From an uncultured Holophaga sp. (GTDB lineage Bacteria > Acidobacteriota > Holophagae > Holophagales > Holophagaceae), in contig NZ_OY781925.1 of assembly GCF_963677305.1 (NCBI RefSeq), positions 867,501 to 931,500 of the forward strand: DNA of 64,000 bases. The letters are read 5' to 3'. Positions 51,053-59,952 of the stretch are shown piece after piece (position 1 is the stretch's first letter; every line of letters starts with the position of its first letter). The notes beneath the pieces were generated by a model, which made no database searches, was not told the DNA's origin, and saw only the letters and a program-made list of their open reading frames with translations. The position numbers and the translations under genes were made by a program.

Positions 51053-53595
51053 GCGACCTCCCGCCCCAGAATGAACAGTGTACGGTCATCCCGGTTCTGG
51101 GGGGGGCCACCCTGGGCCTCGAAGGCGGCCAAGTCGCTGAAGATCGCCTCACAGGCCGCCCGCGGGGATCCCGTGCCCTTCAGATGCATGACCCGGGCCG
51201 CCAGACGCTCCGGGCCGTAGAGCGCGTTCCCGGCCCCCATGGTCTCCGTGATGCCATCGCTGTAGAGCACGATCCAGTCCCCTGGTTGGAGCCGCCCTTC
51301 CAGGATGCCCCAGTCGGCCTCCCCCGCCGGTCGGAGTCCCAGCCCGCGGCCCTGGGGCATGAGCGGCTCGATCCCGTCCCCCCCCCTCAGGAGGAGCGCG
51401 GCTGGATGGCCGGCCCGGACCAGACGGAAGCCGCCCTGGGCATCCCACTCCAGGACCGTGAGGGTCAGGAAGTCGCTGGGGCCCAGGAGACCCCGGAGGG
51501 TGCTGTCGAGCTCTGGCATGAGCTGCTGCAGGGGCAGGCAGTCCTGGTGTCGGGTGGCGAAGCGGAGGAGGGCGATGGCCTGGCTCATGTACAGGGCCGC
51601 TGGAAGCCCCTTGCCGCTCACATCGCCCACGGCGGCCATCCAGCGCTCCGGCGTGGGCTGCCAGACCTGGAGCAGGTCCCCTCCCGTTTCCAGGGCCGGA
51701 TCCAAGCGGAAGGCGCACTGGAAGCCGGGCATGGGGGGCGGTGTGGCACTGATGAGCTTGGCCTGGATCCCATGGGCGCTCATCATCTCCTGCTCCAGGC
51801 GCCCCTGGTCAAGGAGCCGCTGGTGGGCCAGCGCCATCTCCAGATGCATCCCCGCGGCCACAGCGAGCTCTCCCAGGAGTTCCCGGTCCTCGCGCCCAAA
51901 GCCGAGTTCGGCGTACTTGCCTCCCAGGAGCACGGCCGCTCGGGGTTCCTCACCGGCCATGAGGAGCACCAGAATCTGGGCCCCCAGGTCCTCCAGGCGG
52001 CGCCTGACCCCCGGGGCCTGAGTCTGGAGCCACTCCGCCTCTTCTGTCTCCAGGGGGAGGACCAGCTCCCCTTGCTCCCGGGCCGAGGCCATGAGGGCCT
52101 GGGGCAGAACGAGACGGTCCCGGGTTCCAACGGGTGGGAAGGCCTCCTCCGAGGGCAGCTCTACGCTATCCTCCCTCAAGAGGCCCACGCTCAGGAGCTG
52201 GGGGCGGAAGGCCTCCCTCAGGCCGAGCTCCAGGCTGGCCAGGACCTCCCCCTCGGAGAGGTGGGTCCGGGCTCGGCGGAGGCGGCGCAGGACCAGATCC
52301 CGGGAACGCTGGATGTCCCGACGGAAGGTGCGCCGCAGCGTGAGCAGGGTGGCGCGCAGCAGCCAGCCCACCGGCAGGGCGGCCAGCCCGGCGGCGACGC
52401 CCAGGAGCTCGGGACCGACGCCCCTCACCCGGTCGAAGGTCCATGCCAGGGCACCCAGGTAGGCCACCAGTACCGCACTGGTGACCAGGCAGTAGGACAG
52501 CCACCTCAGGATGGCCCTCCTCACCTCGAAGAGCCCGTGGCGGAAGATGGCGTAGGCGAAGGAGATGGGCAGCAGGGGCAGGGGGGCGAAGAAGACCCAG
52601 GCCTCCCGTTGGAACATCAGGCTCTGGCCAGCCGACCGGAGGCTCAGGCCCGCGAAGAGGAGGAGGTCAAGGGCGAAGGCCGTGCTGAGGATGAGGGCCG
52701 GGAGCAGGGCCCTGCGGTGCGGCTCCTGTACGCGTCGGGATCCTGCCCAGAAAAGACCCAGAGCGGCGGCCAGTGCGATGAGGGTGGCGATGGAGAGGGT
52801 CGGGCCCACGATAGGGGCGTTGAGCCGTCCAGCGATCTGCTGGGTGGCGAACCCTGGGAGCCACCGGGCGCCCAGGAGCAGGATCAGGTTGAGAAGCCCC
52901 AGGAAGAGGAAGGTGCCGTAGAGGCCCGCCAGGAAGCGCCGCTGGCGGCGAAGGGCGAAGGGGTGGGGGAAGCGGAGAGCGAAGTGGATCCAGAGCGCGG
53001 GAAGCACTGCCCTGACCAGGCTGGAGATGGCCTGGAGGGCCACCAGCCAGGTCGCAGGGAAGCTCCCTCGCACCGCCCCGAAATAGGTGGTGGCCAGGAG
53101 GGCGGTGAGGCCCAGATAGTAGAAGTGCCGGGCCACCTTCCGCCGGGGGGAGGAGATGGCCACCAGCAGGCCGATACCCCAGGCCACCAGACCCGCCAGC
53201 AGCACGATGCACTGGGTCCGTCCCAGGGGCTTGGTCAAGCGGATGGGCAGGTAGAGCTCCCGTCCCTCCCGGCGCAGCGTATAGATCACGATACGGTCCG
53301 CCGGGAGGCTGTTGATCTGCATCTGGGCCTGCAGCAGGCTCTCCTGGGTGGGTTGGAGCGAGCGTCCGTTGATGGCCACCAGCTCATCCCCGTCCAGGAT
53401 GCCTGCGTCCTCCGCCACACCGTAGGGGAGGATCTCCTGGATGAGCACCCGTCCCTTCTCCAGGCTCCAGGTGCACTGGTCATCGGCTGGGGCGAAAGCC
53501 CACTGGTGGAGGTAGAAGAAGCCCAGGGACAGGATGAGCCCCAGGACGCTGGTCCAGACGATGCGCCATCGGATGCTCGACAGGGACGGAAGCAA
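51049..53595 (-). CDS. Membrane PP2C/SpoIIE phosphatase with PDZ and GAF-like domains
   Basis: 848 residues from a TTG start with AAAGG upstream. TM1 (about 10-28) is followed by a PDZ-like domain at about 40-120 (GVAEDAGILDGDELVAINGR), then seven or more membrane helices to about 420 (VLLAGLVAWGIGLLVAI, SYCLVTSAVLVAYLGALAW). A GAF-like linker spans about 460-590. The C-terminal SpoIIE/PP2C domain (about 620-845) has ETGGDLLQV, VGDVSGKGLPAALYMSQA and VLYSDGITETMG, so the metal-binding aspartates are present. It should dephosphorylate an anti-sigma-antagonist-like partner in response to an envelope signal. Confidence 0.85.
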   Translation of the reverse strand: MLPSLSSIRWRIVWTSVLGLILSLGFFYLHQWAFAPADDQCTWSLEKGRVLIQEILPYGVAEDAGILDGDELVAINGRSLQPTQESLLQAQMQINSLPADRIVIYTLRREGRELYLPIRLTKPLGRTQCIVLLAGLVAWGIGLLVAISSPRRKVARHFYYLGLTALLATTYFGAVRGSFPATWLVALQAISSLVRAVLPALWIHFALRFPHPFALRRQRRFLAGLYGTFLFLGLLNLILLLGARWLPGFATQQIAGRLNAPIVGPTLSIATLIALAAALGLFWAGSRRVQEPHRRALLPALILSTAFALDLLLFAGLSLRSAGQSLMFQREAWVFFAPLPLLPISFAYAIFRHGLFEVRRAILRWLSYCLVTSAVLVAYLGALAWTFDRVRGVGPELLGVAAGLAALPVGWLLRATLLTLRRTFRRDIQRSRDLVLRRLRRARTHLSEGEVLASLELGLREAFRPQLLSVGLLREDSVELPSEEAFPPVGTRDRLVLPQALMASAREQGELVLPLETEEAEWLQTQAPGVRRRLEDLGAQILVLLMAGEEPRAAVLLGGKYAELGFGREDRELLGELAVAAGMHLEMALAHQRLLDQGRLEQEMMSAHGIQAKLISATPPPMPGFQCAFRLDPALETGGDLLQVWQPTPERWMAAVGDVSGKGLPAALYMSQAIALLRFATRHQDCLPLQQLMPELDSTLRGLLGPSDFLTLTVLEWDAQGGFRLVRAGHPAALLLRGGDGIEPLMPQGRGLGLRPAGEADWGILEGRLQPGDWIVLYSDGITETMGAGNALYGPERLAARVMHLKGTGSPRAACEAIFSDLAAFEAQGGPPQNRDDRTLFILGREVA

Positions 53596-53622
53596 GGTAG
53601 CCTTTGGGGAGAGGTGCGGACC

Positions 53623-54342
53623 GTGGAGGAACGGAGAGGCTGGTGGATCCTGGTGGGCGGTCGGCGGCGCCTGGGACGCGCCTTCGCGGAGCAGTGGATA
53701 CGGGAGCGGAACCTGGTGCTGACCAGCTCCCGCGCCTGGGAGGATGACGCAGACTGGGTCGAATCGCTTAGGCGGACCGGCGAAGTGAGGACCCTGCGCT
53801 GGCAGGCGGAGGACCCTGGCCTCGTGATCCAGATGATGGCAGATCTGGAGGCCCTGGCGGGGGAGGGGATCTCGCTTGCCAATGCCCTCATCGCCAGCAG
53901 CACCTTCCCCATGGCCCCCCTGGGCTCCTGGACTGCGGAGTCCCTGGAGGCCACCTGGCGGATGAACCTCAGCTTCCCCTTCCTGGTGGCCCAGGCCCTG
54001 GCCCCGCACATGGCCGAGGGGGGATGTCTCCAGTTCCTGCTGGACACGGCCATCCATCGGCCCTGGCTGAAGCGGCTCCCCTATTCTGCCGCCAAGTCGG
54101 GCCTGGCGGCCCTGGTGCCCGGGCTCGCCCAGCTCCTGGCGCCCAGGGTGCGGGTGGTGGGCCATGCCGTGGGGGTGGTCCTGGCCGACGAGGGCTCCGA
54201 TCCCGCCTTCCTGGCCTCCCGCAGTCTGCTCAAGCGCCTGGGTGAACCGGAGGATCTGGACCGGGCCATCCGCTATGCCGCGGAGAGTCCCTATCTCACC
54301 GGGGATATCCTGACCCTGGATGGAGGTCGGCGATGGGCTTGA
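53623..54342 (+). CDS. Short-chain dehydrogenase/reductase
   Basis: 239 residues, classical SDR fold. The nucleotide motif is GGRRRLGRAFAEQW, similar to pteridine-reductase-type SDRs. NALIASS corresponds to the NNA-like motif, followed by the catalytic YSAAKSG (Tyr-x3-Lys) and YLTGDILTLDGG at the end. The substrate is unknown; a pterin or folate role would fit the next gene, queE, but is inference. GTG 53623 is used (GTG 53614 also possible). It starts only 27 bases from the divergent phosphatase start. Confidence 0.8.
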   Translation: MEERRGWWILVGGRRRLGRAFAEQWIRERNLVLTSSRAWEDDADWVESLRRTGEVRTLRWQAEDPGLVIQMMADLEALAGEGISLANALIASSTFPMAPLGSWTAESLEATWRMNLSFPFLVAQALAPHMAEGGCLQFLLDTAIHRPWLKRLPYSAAKSGLAALVPGLAQLLAPRVRVVGHAVGVVLADEGSDPAFLASRSLLKRLGEPEDLDRAIRYAAESPYLTGDILTLDGGRRWA

Positions 54343-55010
54343 ATGAATTAATTATAAATGAAATTTTCCTCTCCATCCAGGGCGAGGGCACCCGGGCCGG
54401 GCGGCCCTGTCTCTTCATCCGCACCACGGGCTGCCCTCTGCGCTGCGTATACTGCGACACCACCTATGCCTTCGGGGAGGGGTTACCGATGGAGCTGGAG
54501 GCCATCCTGGAGGAGGTGCTGCGGCGCATCGGTCCGCCCCGCCGGGGCCCCAACGCGCCCTTCGTGGAGTTGACCGGGGGCGAGCCCCTGGCCCAGGTCG
54601 CCAGTCTTCGCCTGATGCAGGCCCTCCTGGACCGGGGCTACGAGGTGGCCCTGGAGACTGCGGGGAGCCATGACCTCGCTTCCGTGCCCCGGGAGGTGGT
54701 CAAGATCGCTGATCGCAAGACCCCCGGCAGCGGCATGGCCGAACGCTGGCTGGAGTCGAACCTGGACCACCTCGTGAGCGGCCAGGATGAGCTCAAGTTC
54801 GTCCTCTGCGGCGAGGAGGACTATGCCTGGGCCCGGGACTGGTGCCTGGAGCGTCACTTGCCGGAGCGGCTCCACATCCTCTTCAGCCCCGCCTGGGGGC
54901 GCATCGATCCCCGTTGGCTGGCCGAGCAGATCGTGGCGGATGGATTGGATGTGCGCTTCCAGCTCCAGCTCCACAAGCTGGTCTGGCCTCCTGAACAGCG
55001 AGGGGTCTGA
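54333..55010 (+). CDS. queE: 7-carboxy-7-deazaguanine synthase (radical SAM)
   Basis: 225 residues. The radical-SAM cluster motif is CPLRCVYC (C-x3-C-x2-C), close to the N-terminal EIFLSIQGEGTRAGRPCLFI. ELTGGEPLAQ binds SAM, and DELKFVLCGEEDYAWAR and LQLHKLVWPP match the QueE family. It makes the 7-deazapurine core of queuosine from CPH4. Its start overlaps the SDR stop. The first codons are AT-rich (TTAATTATAAAT), unlike the rest. Confidence 0.93.
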   Translation: MGLNELIINEIFLSIQGEGTRAGRPCLFIRTTGCPLRCVYCDTTYAFGEGLPMELEAILEEVLRRIGPPRRGPNAPFVELTGGEPLAQVASLRLMQALLDRGYEVALETAGSHDLASVPREVVKIADRKTPGSGMAERWLESNLDHLVSGQDELKFVLCGEEDYAWARDWCLERHLPERLHILFSPAWGRIDPRWLAEQIVADGLDVRFQLQLHKLVWPPEQRGV

Positions 55011-55073
55011 TCTTTCATTAAACCCTTCAGCCCCCTCCGGACTCCAATCCCTGAAGAGGTTGAGGGGGGTGTT

Positions 55074-56933
55074 ATGGCCGCTGTATGGCTGAGATGGGGT
55101 GCTGGACTGGGCTTGATCCTGCTGCTGGCTTGCGGGGGTGGTGGGGGAGGGGGTAATGGCGCCGGGACGGCCGCGGCCATCACCCTCCAGCCGGAGTCTC
55201 AGGTGGTGACCGTGGGGCAGGGGGCGAGCTTCAGGGCTGCGGCCACCGGGAACCCGGCACCCGCCCTCCAATGGGAGAGTTCCACGGATGGCGTGTCCTG
55301 GCAGGTGGTGCCCGGTGCCACCACGGGCACCTGCTCCATCACCACCACCGTCGCCGATGACGGCCTCCGGTACCGGATGAAGGCGAGCAATGCCTCCGGT
55401 ACGGTCTATACCGCGACGGCCTCCCTCCAGGTCCTGGCTACCACCCAGGCCGTGACTGGGTGGGGGCTGGTGCAGGGCCTGGGCTATGACGGAGGGATCA
55501 AGTTCCTTGGCATCCCCTACGCCAAGCCCCCAGTGGGGGCGCTTCGCTGGAAAGCCCCCGAGGATCCCGCGGCGTGGAGTGGGCTCCTGAACACTCAGAC
55601 CTTCCGGGATCGATGCCCCCAGATGCTCTTCCAGCAGGGCGATACCACCGGGACCCTGGAAGGGGATGAGGACTGCCTCTATCTCAATGTCTGGACCCCG
55701 GACCTCAGCAACCCTTCACTGCCGGTCCTGGTGTTCCTCCACGGGGGCGCCCACCAGCAGGGGGCCCCGGATGAGACCGCCCAGGGTGTCCAGTTGTACG
55801 ACGGCGCACGCCTGGCCCGCCTCGGGCCTGCGGTGGTGGTGACCCCGGAGTTCCGGGTGGGGCCCCTCGGCTACCTGGTCCACCCCGGGCTGGATGCCGA
55901 GAGCGCCAGCAACCGCTCGGGCAACTTCGGGGTCCTGGATCAGATCAAGGCGCTGCAGTGGGTCCATGACAACATCGCCCACTTCGGTGGGGACCCCTCG
56001 AAGGTCCTGGTCTTCGGCCAGAGTGCGGGCGCCGTGGATGCGGGGAACCTGCTCCTGGCCCCAGGTGCTGCTGGACTCTTCCAGCGGGTGGCCATGGAGA
56101 GCGGCATGCCTGTCCTGAAGGACTATGCCCAGGCCAGCAGCGAAGGCATGGCCTGGGCCGACGGCCTGGGGGTCACGGGTACCGACAGCGAGAAGGTGGC
56201 CCAGCTCCGTGCCCTGCCCGCCGCGACCCTGGTGGCCACTGAGACCAATCCCCTGGCGGGTGGTTTCGTCCAGCAGGCCTGGCAGCCCACCCTGGATGGG
56301 GTCACCTTTCCCCTGGGGCCCGATGCGGCCTTCGCCGCTGGGCAGTTCAACCAGGTCCCGGTTCTCCTGGGCTCCACGGCCGCTGAGATGAGCCTCACGG
56401 CTCCGGCGACCGTGACGCCGACCCAGGTGTCCCTGCTCTTGGCGCTCATGGTCCCGGCGGCTTACCGGGACCAGGCGGCGGCCCTCTATCCTGGGGGCAG
56501 CAGCAATGATGAAGCGCGGGAAGCCTATATCCAGATCCTCACGGACGCCCAGTTCACGGCCGGTGTGCGGCGGACGGCGCGCGCCCTCTCGGCATGGTCG
56601 GGGAGTCCGGTCTACCGCTACTTCTTCACTCACACCCAGGCGGGGAGCTATGCAGGCCTGGAGGCCTACCACGGCATCGATCTCTTCTATGTCTTCAACA
56701 CCCTGGACGATACCGCCTACGCCAGCCTCGGCCTGAAGACCGCGGCGGACCAGGGGGTGGAGGACGCCCTCCGCTCGGCCTGGGTCAGCTTCGCCTCTAC
56801 TGGGCAGCCGCCTGCGGCTTGGCCTGCGCTCGGGGGGGATACGGACCGCTACATGGAGGTGGGGGATGCTCTGGACGGCACCCAGGCCGGGGTGCGGACG
56901 GAGAAGTGCGACCTCTGGGATGCCCTCCGCTGA
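55074..56933 (+). CDS. Lipoprotein type-B carboxylesterase with N-terminal Ig-like domain
   Basis: 619 residues. A lipobox (LILLLAC|GGGGG) anchors it to a membrane. Residues about 36-122 form an Ig-like module (LQPESQVVTVGQGASFRA). The esterase domain follows with YAKPPVGALRW, EDCLYLNVWTP, the nucleophile elbow FGQSAGA (Ser near residue 320) and YHGIDLFYVF with the probable catalytic His. The oxyanion motif reads HGGA rather than HGGG. It likely hydrolyses carboxylic esters at the cell surface; the substrate is unknown. It ends three bases from dtd (convergent). Confidence 0.88.
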   Translation: MAAVWLRWGAGLGLILLLACGGGGGGGNGAGTAAAITLQPESQVVTVGQGASFRAAATGNPAPALQWESSTDGVSWQVVPGATTGTCSITTTVADDGLRYRMKASNASGTVYTATASLQVLATTQAVTGWGLVQGLGYDGGIKFLGIPYAKPPVGALRWKAPEDPAAWSGLLNTQTFRDRCPQMLFQQGDTTGTLEGDEDCLYLNVWTPDLSNPSLPVLVFLHGGAHQQGAPDETAQGVQLYDGARLARLGPAVVVTPEFRVGPLGYLVHPGLDAESASNRSGNFGVLDQIKALQWVHDNIAHFGGDPSKVLVFGQSAGAVDAGNLLLAPGAAGLFQRVAMESGMPVLKDYAQASSEGMAWADGLGVTGTDSEKVAQLRALPAATLVATETNPLAGGFVQQAWQPTLDGVTFPLGPDAAFAAGQFNQVPVLLGSTAAEMSLTAPATVTPTQVSLLLALMVPAAYRDQAAALYPGGSSNDEAREAYIQILTDAQFTAGVRRTARALSAWSGSPVYRYFFTHTQAGSYAGLEAYHGIDLFYVFNTLDDTAYASLGLKTAADQGVEDALRSAWVSFASTGQPPAAWPALGGDTDRYMEVGDALDGTQAGVRTEKCDLWDALR

Positions 56934-56936
56934 GGC

Positions 56937-57374
56937 TCAGCGACGCTCCAGGATGAAGGTCACGGGTCCGTCGTTCACCAGTTCCACCTCCATGTGGCAC
57001 TGGAAGAAGCCGGACGCGACCCGGCAGCCCTCGCCCCTGAGCCTCTCCAGGAAGACTTCGAAGAGGCCCCGGGCCTGGTCGGCGGGCATGGCGCTGTCGA
57101 AGGAGGGGCGCCGCCCCCGTTCGATGCTGCCAGCCAGGGTGAACTGGGAGACCGCCAGCACTTCGCCTCCAACATCGGCCAGACCCAGGTTCATGCGGCC
57201 TTCGCCATCGTCGAAGATCCGGAGTCCGGCGATCTTGGCGGCGGCCCAGGCACAGGTGGCCTCGGTGTCCCCGGTCTCCAACCCGGCAAGGACCAGGAGG
57301 CCCCGCCCGATCTCCGAGGAGCGGCCCTCGGAGCTGACACAGGCCCGCTTCACGCGTTGGATGACGGCCTTCAT
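56937..57374 (-). CDS. dtd: D-aminoacyl-tRNA deacylase
   Basis: 145 residues. [14 protein letters not shown] at the N-terminus, [12 protein letters not shown], the catalytic SQFTLAG and the C-terminal NDGPVTF match DTD. It removes D-amino acids and glycine mischarged on tRNA. ATG 57374 agrees with family length; ten upstream codons are leader. It follows rplS by 66 bases on the same strand. Confidence 0.95.
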   Translation of the reverse strand: MKAVIQRVKRACVSSEGRSSEIGRGLLVLAGLETGDTEATCAWAAAKIAGLRIFDDGEGRMNLGLADVGGEVLAVSQFTLAGSIERGRRPSFDSAMPADQARGLFEVFLERLRGEGCRVASGFFQCHMEVELVNDGPVTFILERR

Positions 57375-57440
57375 CGATGCTCCTTCATGCAAAAAGGCGC
57401 CCACCGAGGGGCGCCATTCCGGATCGGATCCCGCCGAGGG

Positions 57441-57800
57441 CTACTGGGCGGACTCGGTGCGACGGACTTCCTTGAGGCGGCCGGCCTTGCCCAGCTTCTC
57501 CCGGAGGAAGTAGAGCTTGGCGCGACGCACCTTGCCGTGACGGATCACTTCCATCTTGTCGATGGAGGGACTGTTCAAGGGGAAGATGCGCTCGACACCG
57601 ACGCCGCTGCTGATCTTGCGGACGGTGAAGGAGGCGCGCATGCCACCGCCACGGAGGCTGATGACGGTGCCCTGGAAAACCTGGATGCGCTCCTTCTCGC
57701 CTTCCTTCACCTTGACGTGCACCTTGACGGTGTCGCCGGGGGTGAGGCGGGGAAGGTCCGTGCGGAGGAGGCCGGCTTCGAGGCGGTCGATGATGTTCAT
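57441..57800 (-). CDS. rplS: 50S ribosomal protein L19
   Basis: 119 residues. The core [40 protein letters not shown] and [20 protein letters not shown] is diagnostic. The protein sits at the 30S-50S interface. It follows trmD as usual, but with a 263-base leader that holds a structured RNA. ATG 57800 has GGAGATCCC upstream. Confidence 0.97.
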   Translation of the reverse strand: MNIIDRLEAGLLRTDLPRLTPGDTVKVHVKVKEGEKERIQVFQGTVISLRGGGMRASFTVRKISSGVGVERIFPLNSPSIDKMEVIRHGKVRRAKLYFLREKLGKAGRLKEVRRTESAQ

Positions 57801-57937
57801 GGGATCTCCTAGGGGCCAGCGGTCCCCGACCGATCGCGGCGGGACATGACACACGTTTCCCCAGAACGGGGAGTCCACCAGTCTATCGGGATTCCCGGAA
57901 AAGGGAAGCGGGGATCTGGGGCGTGGGGCAGGAGCAG

Positions 57938-58017
57938 GGCCACGGATCGAGACAGATAGAAGCATGGGGTGCTTGCGGCCCGGGCACCCCTGGATGGGTC
58001 GCGACCCATCCGTGGCC
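57938..58017 (-). promoter_or_regulatory. Structured leader of rplS (candidate three-way-junction RNA)
   Basis: Outer stem: GGCCACGGAT (57938-57947) with ATCCGTGGCC (58008-58017). Inside are hairpin GGGGTGC/GCACCCC (57966-57990) and a 20-base perfect palindrome (57992-58011). The last four palindrome bases overlap the outer stem, so the two could exchange. It sits in the trmD-rplS gap, 138 bases before the rplS start, and could be an L19 autoregulatory element. Confidence 0.5.
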
Positions 58018-58063
58018 ATCGGCGGGAAGCCGTGGTTCAAATGGCTTTTCGTGCCCATGGGGC

Positions 58064-58855
58064 TCAGGCTCTGGGGAATCCCTTCCATCCCTTTGGCTTG
58101 GGCTGGTCGAGGGTCTCGGGATGCTCGACCTGCCAGGCGCACCACTGCTCGGAGCGGCTGAGTCCCGGCAGTTGATTCTCCCTGTAACGGGCCCAGAGGT
58201 CCGGTCGGAGAGTCCGGGTCCGCAGCATGGCCTCCCTGAGGCGCCAGAGCCGGATGGCTTCATGGTTGCCGCTCCTCAGCACCTCCGGCACCTCTCGTCC
58301 CTCGAAGCTCTCTGGACGGGTGTAGTGGGGGTGATCCAGGAGTCCTGTGGCAAAGCTGTCCTGTTCGGCGGATTCCCTGTTGCCCAGGACGCCGGGCAGC
58401 CAGCGGCACACTGCATCGATGAGGAAGAGGGCCGGGAGTTCCCCGCCCGAGAGGACGGCTTCGCCGACGCTGAGTTCCTCGTCAACATAGAGGTCGATGG
58501 CCCGCTGGTCCACGCCCTCATAGCGCGAGCAGACCAGCACCAAGTGGTCCAGGGCGGCCAAGTCCAGGACCTTGGCATGGGTCAGAGGAGGGGCTGCGGG
58601 GGTGAAGTGGATGACCCTCCGGCGTCCGCTCTCCGGAAGAGAGGCCAGGGTGTCCCGGAGGACCTCGGGGCAGAGGACCATGCCGGGCCCGCCTCCGAAG
58701 GGACTGTCGTCCACATGGCCGAAGGTGTTGCCAGAGAAGGGACGGTAGCTGCGGGTGGCCAAGGTGTGGCCGAGCTCCCGGAAGGCGCGTCCGGTCACGC
58801 CGAGGCGAGCGGTGTCGAAGTATTCCGGGAAGAGGGTCAGGCAGTCGAAGCGCAT
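58064..58855 (-). CDS. trmD: tRNA (guanine37-N1) methyltransferase
   Basis: 263 residues. It opens [15 protein letters not shown]. The knot motifs SRYEGVDQR and the SAM-site glycine stretch [10 protein letters not shown] (about residue 130) are clear, with [12 protein letters not shown] earlier. It makes m1G37, which prevents frameshifting. ATG 58855 overlaps the upstream stop (ATGA). rpsP and rimM, its usual neighbours, are missing; an ExoD-like gene takes their place. Confidence 0.95.
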   Translation of the reverse strand: MRFDCLTLFPEYFDTARLGVTGRAFRELGHTLATRSYRPFSGNTFGHVDDSPFGGGPGMVLCPEVLRDTLASLPESGRRRVIHFTPAAPPLTHAKVLDLAALDHLVLVCSRYEGVDQRAIDLYVDEELSVGEAVLSGGELPALFLIDAVCRWLPGVLGNRESAEQDSFATGLLDHPHYTRPESFEGREVPEVLRSGNHEAIRLWRLREAMLRTRTLRPDLWARYRENQLPGLSRSEQWCAWQVEHPETLDQPKPKGWKGFPRA

Positions 58856-59595
58856 CAGCTCATCAGGTGGGTCAGGGTGTGGAGGGCCCGGGTGCACGCA
58901 TAGGCGATGATCCGGTAGGACGCTGCATAGTAGGCGGTCAATCCGAGGCTGGCCAAGGTGCCTATCCAGCCCCAGAGGGGGCGCTCTTCCAGCAGAGCGG
59001 CTCCCAGGAGTACCAGGATCCCACAGGGCAGGAGATTGCCGAAGGGGAGGGGGACGGGGAGGGCCAGGAGGAAGGCGGTCCAGGCCACCACCAGGCCGGT
59101 CCAGTGCTGGTGGAGGGCCCGGCGGGTCCCGGACCTGGAGCCCAGGCGCTCCAGGTAGCTCTCCAGGCGGATGAGGGTCCGCTTCAAGAGGCTCTTCTGC
59201 AGGGGTTGTCGCTGGAGTCGGGCTGGAAGGCTGGGGTGGGGGACGCCCAGGCTCATTTGGATGCCCAGGCCCAGGATGGCGAGCCCGGTGATGGGGGCTG
59301 TGCCCACATTGAGTCCAGGTACCAGGTTGGGCAGGGCCAGGAGCAGGACCAGGAGGCCGTAGGTCTGCTCCCCGGCCTGCTCGGCCAGTTCCCCCAGGGT
59401 GGTCTCACCCTCCCGGTCCAGGAGGGTGTGCAGGGCCTTGAAAAAGGGGGCCTGTCTTGGACGGACCTGGACGATGGGGCGCAGGTGGCCGAGCCAGGCT
59501 CGGAACCAGAGTCTCCGGCGTCTGGTCCGCAGCCGGGGCCAGAGGCCCAGGAGCCTTTGGCGGGACCGCCGGGCCAGCCGCTGGAGGCGGCTCAC
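58855..59595 (-). CDS. ExoD-family membrane protein
   Basis: 246 residues. The cytoplasmic start (LGELAEQAGEQTYGLLVLLL) and the first hydrophobic stretch with ALPNLVPGLNVGTAPITGLA match the ExoD family, named from exopolysaccharide mutants of rhizobia. About four membrane helices follow (LVVAWTAFLLALPVPLPFG, GWIGTLASLGLTAYYAA). Its molecular role is unknown. GTG 59595 overlaps the yacG stop (GTGA), and its own stop overlaps trmD. Confidence 0.8.
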   Translation of the reverse strand: MSRLQRLARRSRQRLLGLWPRLRTRRRRLWFRAWLGHLRPIVQVRPRQAPFFKALHTLLDREGETTLGELAEQAGEQTYGLLVLLLALPNLVPGLNVGTAPITGLAILGLGIQMSLGVPHPSLPARLQRQPLQKSLLKRTLIRLESYLERLGSRSGTRRALHQHWTGLVVAWTAFLLALPVPLPFGNLLPCGILVLLGAALLEERPLWGWIGTLASLGLTAYYAASYRIIAYACTRALHTLTHLMS

Positions 59596-59774
59596 GGACC
59601 GGTCTCGCTCCAGCCCTCCCCGTTCTCGTTCTCGGGCTCTTCCGGGACCCGGTAGGACTCCGTGGACCAGGCCCCCAGGTCTAGGGTCCGGCAGCGCTCG
59701 GAGCAGAAGGGGCGGCAGGGGGCGGTGTCCCAGTCCACGGCCTTCCGACAGATGGGGCAAGGCAGAAGTCTCAT
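59592..59774 (-). CDS. yacG: YacG-type zinc-binding DNA gyrase inhibitor
   Basis: 60 residues. CPICRKAV and CSERCRTLDLG supply the four zinc cysteines (C-x2-C ... C-x3-C). The short acidic tail (EEPENENGEGW) matches YacG. It binds GyrB and limits gyrase activity in E. coli. ATG 59774 precedes MRLLPCP. Confidence 0.9.
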   Translation of the reverse strand: MRLLPCPICRKAVDWDTAPCRPFCSERCRTLDLGAWSTESYRVPEEPENENGEGWSETGP

Positions 59775-59868
59775 GTTTCCAAGTCTACTGGGCCTGTTGT
59801 TCCTTGCCACGGGGTGATGATCTTCATTTAAAAATGAAAGAAATCTTAGTCTAATAATGTAGGTATGC

Positions 59869-59896
59869 TTGACACGCTCTTCGCCTGTCCTATCAT
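59869..59896 (+). promoter_or_regulatory. Promoter of dnaK
   Basis: TTGACA (59869-59874), 16 bases, TATCAT (59891-59896), about 57 bases before the ATG. An AT-rich inverted repeat (TTCATTT-AA-AAATGAA, 59823-59838) lies upstream. No CIRCE or HAIR operator is visible. Confidence 0.65.
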
Positions 59897-59952
59897 GGGC
59901 TTCGGGCAGGGAGTTCCGGTCCCTCCCTCATTCACCCGTCTCTGGAGGCACC

